From a marine gamma proteobacterium HTCC2148 (GTDB lineage: Bacteria; Pseudomonadota; Gammaproteobacteria; Pseudomonadales; Halieaceae): a stretch of DNA of 64,000 bases. This document shows positions 62,207-64,000 of the stretch, one piece after another; position 1 is the stretch's first letter, and every line of letters starts with the position of its first letter. The notes under the pieces were generated by a model. That model ran no database searches, was not told the origin of the DNA, and was given only the letters and a program-made list of their open reading frames with translations. Position numbers and translations under genes: made by a program. The stretch is from NCBI GenBank assembly GCA_000156295.1, contig DS999227.1, forward strand, positions 203,305 through 267,304. Direction: 5' to 3'.

Positions 62207-64000
62207 CTAACTCCGGTGTTTTCGGGCTCTATAAAAAATAAAGAAGGGCAATAACACGATCAGCGCTAATATCATCACAGTAATATTGGCGCCATAGCGC
62301 TCTTGCAGGGCATTTGAAAACAACTGACGCATCTGGCTATAACCCGGCGGCAACGACAAAACACGGTTCTCACGTTTGTATGTTTCATAACCTGACAGCA
62401 TTTCCTGGAACCGCTGAGGTTGCTGGGCACTCAAATCATCAGTCTCGCCCGGATCGGTGACAATATTGTAAAGACGCCACTGTCCGTCACCGGCCGGTGG
62501 TTGATTCACCACAATCTTATAATCACCCTGAAAGAGAACGGCGTGGCCGGTAAGCTCGTAGCCAACAGTTTCGTGAGCAGCATATATTCGATCCGATTCA
62601 CCCATCAAAACCGGCGACAAATCCTTACCTGTGATGGGAAGCACCGGACGACCGGCATACCTGGGACCGGGGAGCTCAACGCCGGCAAAGGAAAGAATCG
62701 TGGGCGTAATGTCCGTCGCCCACGCGAACGCGCGCGTCAGGCCCTGTTGTAACTGCAAGGGCATACCAGCAATGATCAGCGGAACCCGAATGCCGCCCTC
62801 GCCGGCGTAAAACTTATAAAACGCCAAGGGACTGACTGATGCACTGGCAAAACTGGCGCTGATCGAATTATAACTTCCTTTCTCGCCAAGGCCTTCGTAG
62901 TTGACGTGATAGCCCATGTTCCCTGTACCGGCGCTATTGACCAAGCTAGTGGGATTGTCTGGCCCGCTGGCTTCACTACCGTTGTCGGAAGTGAAGATAA
63001 ATATCGTATTATCGTACTGCCCCTGAGTCTTCAGGTAGTCGACCAGTCGACCGATGTTAAAGTCCATGGCCTCAATCATACCGGCGTAAACAGCCATGCG
63101 TTTACTTTCATAGCGCTTGCGCTCATCACTGAGCAATGCCCAGTTTTTGGTCGTTGTCATACTCACCATGTTCGCAGTCGGCGGCACGACACCAAGCTCA
63201 ATAGCTCGCTCTCGTCGCTCATCGCGCAACACGTCCCATCCCTGGTCGTAAACACCCTCATAGCGCTCAATGTATTCGCGAGGTGCCTGCACCGGCACGT
63301 GCACGGCCATAAAAGGCACGTAAGCAAAAAATGGCTGCCCGTCTTGAAGGTTACTGTCGATGAACTCAATGGTTTTGTCGATCAGGAAACGCGAGGAATA
63401 AAAGTCCTCTGGAAGCTGAAATCGCTCTCCATTGGCAAACCAGTTGGCTTGGTCGTACAAGGGTAGATAGGGTCTCTGATCCCAATTATCAGCGCCTGAA
63501 TCAGCCATTGTGACTGTCTGCTCAAAACCTCTGCTGCTGGGCAGTTTATTGCTGGCTGAGCCAAGGTGCCATTTCCCCGCCATATAGGTGTGGTAGCCTG
63601 CGCTTTCCAGCAAAGTCGCCACGGTAACAACATTGTCTCCCAGTACCCCCTGATAATGAGCATGAGCGCGCTGCTCGGGTGCCAGCATTTCTATGATGTT
63701 TGGGACACCGGCGAGATGGTTACCGATTCCGGTCAACAGCATTGCCCGAGAAGGGGCGCAATTTGCCGCAGTATGATAATTGGTAAAACTCAAACCCTGC
63801 TCAGCCAAGGCTGAGATGGTCGGTGTTTTAACTTCACTCCCGTAAGGCGCGGTATCGGAGTAACCCAGGTCATCCGCTAAGATCAGAACAATATTGGGAC
63901 GCGAGGCAGATGCCAACTCCGCCTCCGCTAATGTCTCCGCCTCCTGTGCCAAGCCAGGCAGGACCGTCAGAGAGCCTAGAGTCAGTGCAAGCAAGCCTCG
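62207..64000 (-). CDS. Arylsulfatase-family enzyme with C-terminal membrane anchor (5'-partial)
   Basis: Sulfatase of the alkaline-phosphatase superfamily; the frame is open through the right edge of the window, so the N-terminus, probably the rest of a signal peptide (LGSLTVLPGLAQ), is cut. The N-terminal metal site is VLILADDLGYSD; the sulfatase signature is NCAPSRAMLLTG, where cysteine becomes formylglycine, then YMAGKWHLG. FTSDNGSE supplies further metal ligands. The last 25 residues (NITVMILALIVLLPFFIF plus basic tail) form a transmembrane helix, an uncommon C-terminal anchor. It would desulfate sulfated esters in the periplasm. It is co-transcribed with the GST gene. Confidence 0.9.
   Translation of the reverse strand, partial: RGLLALTLGSLTVLPGLAQEAETLAEAELASASRPNIVLILADDLGYSDTAPYGSEVKTPTISALAEQGLSFTNYHTAANCAPSRAMLLTGIGNHLAGVPNIIEMLAPEQRAHAHYQGVLGDNVVTVATLLESAGYHTYMAGKWHLGSASNKLPSSRGFEQTVTMADSGADNWDQRPYLPLYDQANWFANGERFQLPEDFYSSRFLIDKTIEFIDSNLQDGQPFFAYVPFMAVHVPVQAPREYIERYEGVYDQGWDVLRDERRERAIELGVVPPTANMVSMTTTKNWALLSDERKRYESKRMAVYAGMIEAMDFNIGRLVDYLKTQGQYDNTIFIFTSDNGSEASGPDNPTSLVNSAGTGNMGYHVNYEGLGEKGSYNSISASFASASVSPLAFYKFYAGEGGIRVPLIIAGMPLQLQQGLTRAFAWATDITPTILSFAGVELPGPRYAGRPVLPITGKDLSPVLMGESDRIYAAHETVGYELTGHAVLFQGDYKIVVNQPPAGDGQWRLYNIVTDPGETDDLSAQQPQRFQEMLSGYETYKRENRVLSLPPGYSQMRQLFSNALQERYGANITVMILALIVLLPFFIFYRARKHRS

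Noticed and set aside
1..64000. Search for tRNA, rRNA, insertion sequence, prophage or defence-system genes
   Set aside because: No transposase, integrase, phage structural, restriction or CRISPR-associated protein is recognisable, and no tRNA/rRNA signature was noticed by eye.

Overview
The window looks like chromosomal sequence from a marine gammaproteobacterium, probably of the Halieaceae/OM60-NOR5 type or a close Cellvibrionales relative. This is inferred from gene content, not from any search. The evidence is the Pseudomonas-like order TRZ/ATZ hydrolase-ubiG-mupP-yciK, a sodium-pump oxaloacetate decarboxylase (oadGAB), a HexR-controlled Entner-Doudoroff block, a thiamin TonB receptor behind a TPP riboswitch, and a long run of lipid/CoA genes (SDRs, crotonase, acyl-CoA synthetases, LLM oxidoreductase, MDR-like DUF2855). 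I saw no rRNA, tRNA, CRISPR, phage, plasmid or insertion-sequence signals. Coding density is very high, many neighbours overlap by 4-8 bases, and several convergent pairs overlap at their stop codons.

Region by region: 0-2.9 kb holds a plus-strand operon (methylthioadenosine/SAH deaminase-type hydrolase cut by the window edge, ubiG, mupP, yciK). 2.9-7.2 kb is a minus-strand operon reading rnm-like PHP gene, yciO, scpA, scpB, rluB. 7.3-10.6 kb has yciB, an SH3/coiled-coil envelope protein, a secreted cyclophilin, pdxJ and a SnoaL-like gene. 10.6-14.3 kb is the minus-strand oadG-oadA-oadB-thioesterase operon. 14.5-25.5 kb holds dusC, an uncharacterised small protein, a ThDP-dependent enzyme, a POT peptide transporter, an unusual 1019-residue multi-domain membrane protein, and lutABC for lactate oxidation.

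26.1-32.5 kb is a central-carbon block: hexR reads right, and eda, a GAPDH-like gene without the catalytic cysteine, gap and ppc read left as a tightly coupled operon. Each side of the shared intergenic region has a near-consensus HexR box. Just past hexR lies a C-terminal scrap of a P-type cation ATPase gene. 32.7-40.9 kb carries a sugar-dehydrogenase/cytochrome c fusion, a CDP-alcohol phosphatidyltransferase, an endonuclease/exonuclease/phosphatase-family protein, an acyl-CoA synthetase, rhlE, a GDPD and a UMF1-type transporter.

40.9-43.9 kb is a thiamin uptake unit: TPP riboswitch, hairpin over the Shine-Dalgarno, TonB receptor and a PnuC-family permease best read as PnuT. 44-64 kb has rlmA, a DUF4124 protein, a PhyH dioxygenase next to a lone acyl-CoA carboxyltransferase, and DUF2855 with a nitronate monooxygenase. 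It continues with a patatin-like lipase, an acyl-CoA synthetase with a molybdopterin oxidoreductase, an apparently exported SDR lipoprotein, and a MarR-controlled SDR/crotonase/SDR operon divergent from an LLM oxidoreductase across a perfect inverted repeat. It ends with a GST and a membrane-anchored sulfatase cut by the right edge. The last 16 kb reads as degradation of lipid-like or alicyclic carboxylates, but no substrate can be named from the sequence.

The items most worth a second look are the cysteine-less GAPDH, the 1019-residue fusion protein, the SD-masking hairpin of the thiamin receptor, the exported SDR, and the P-type ATPase remnant.
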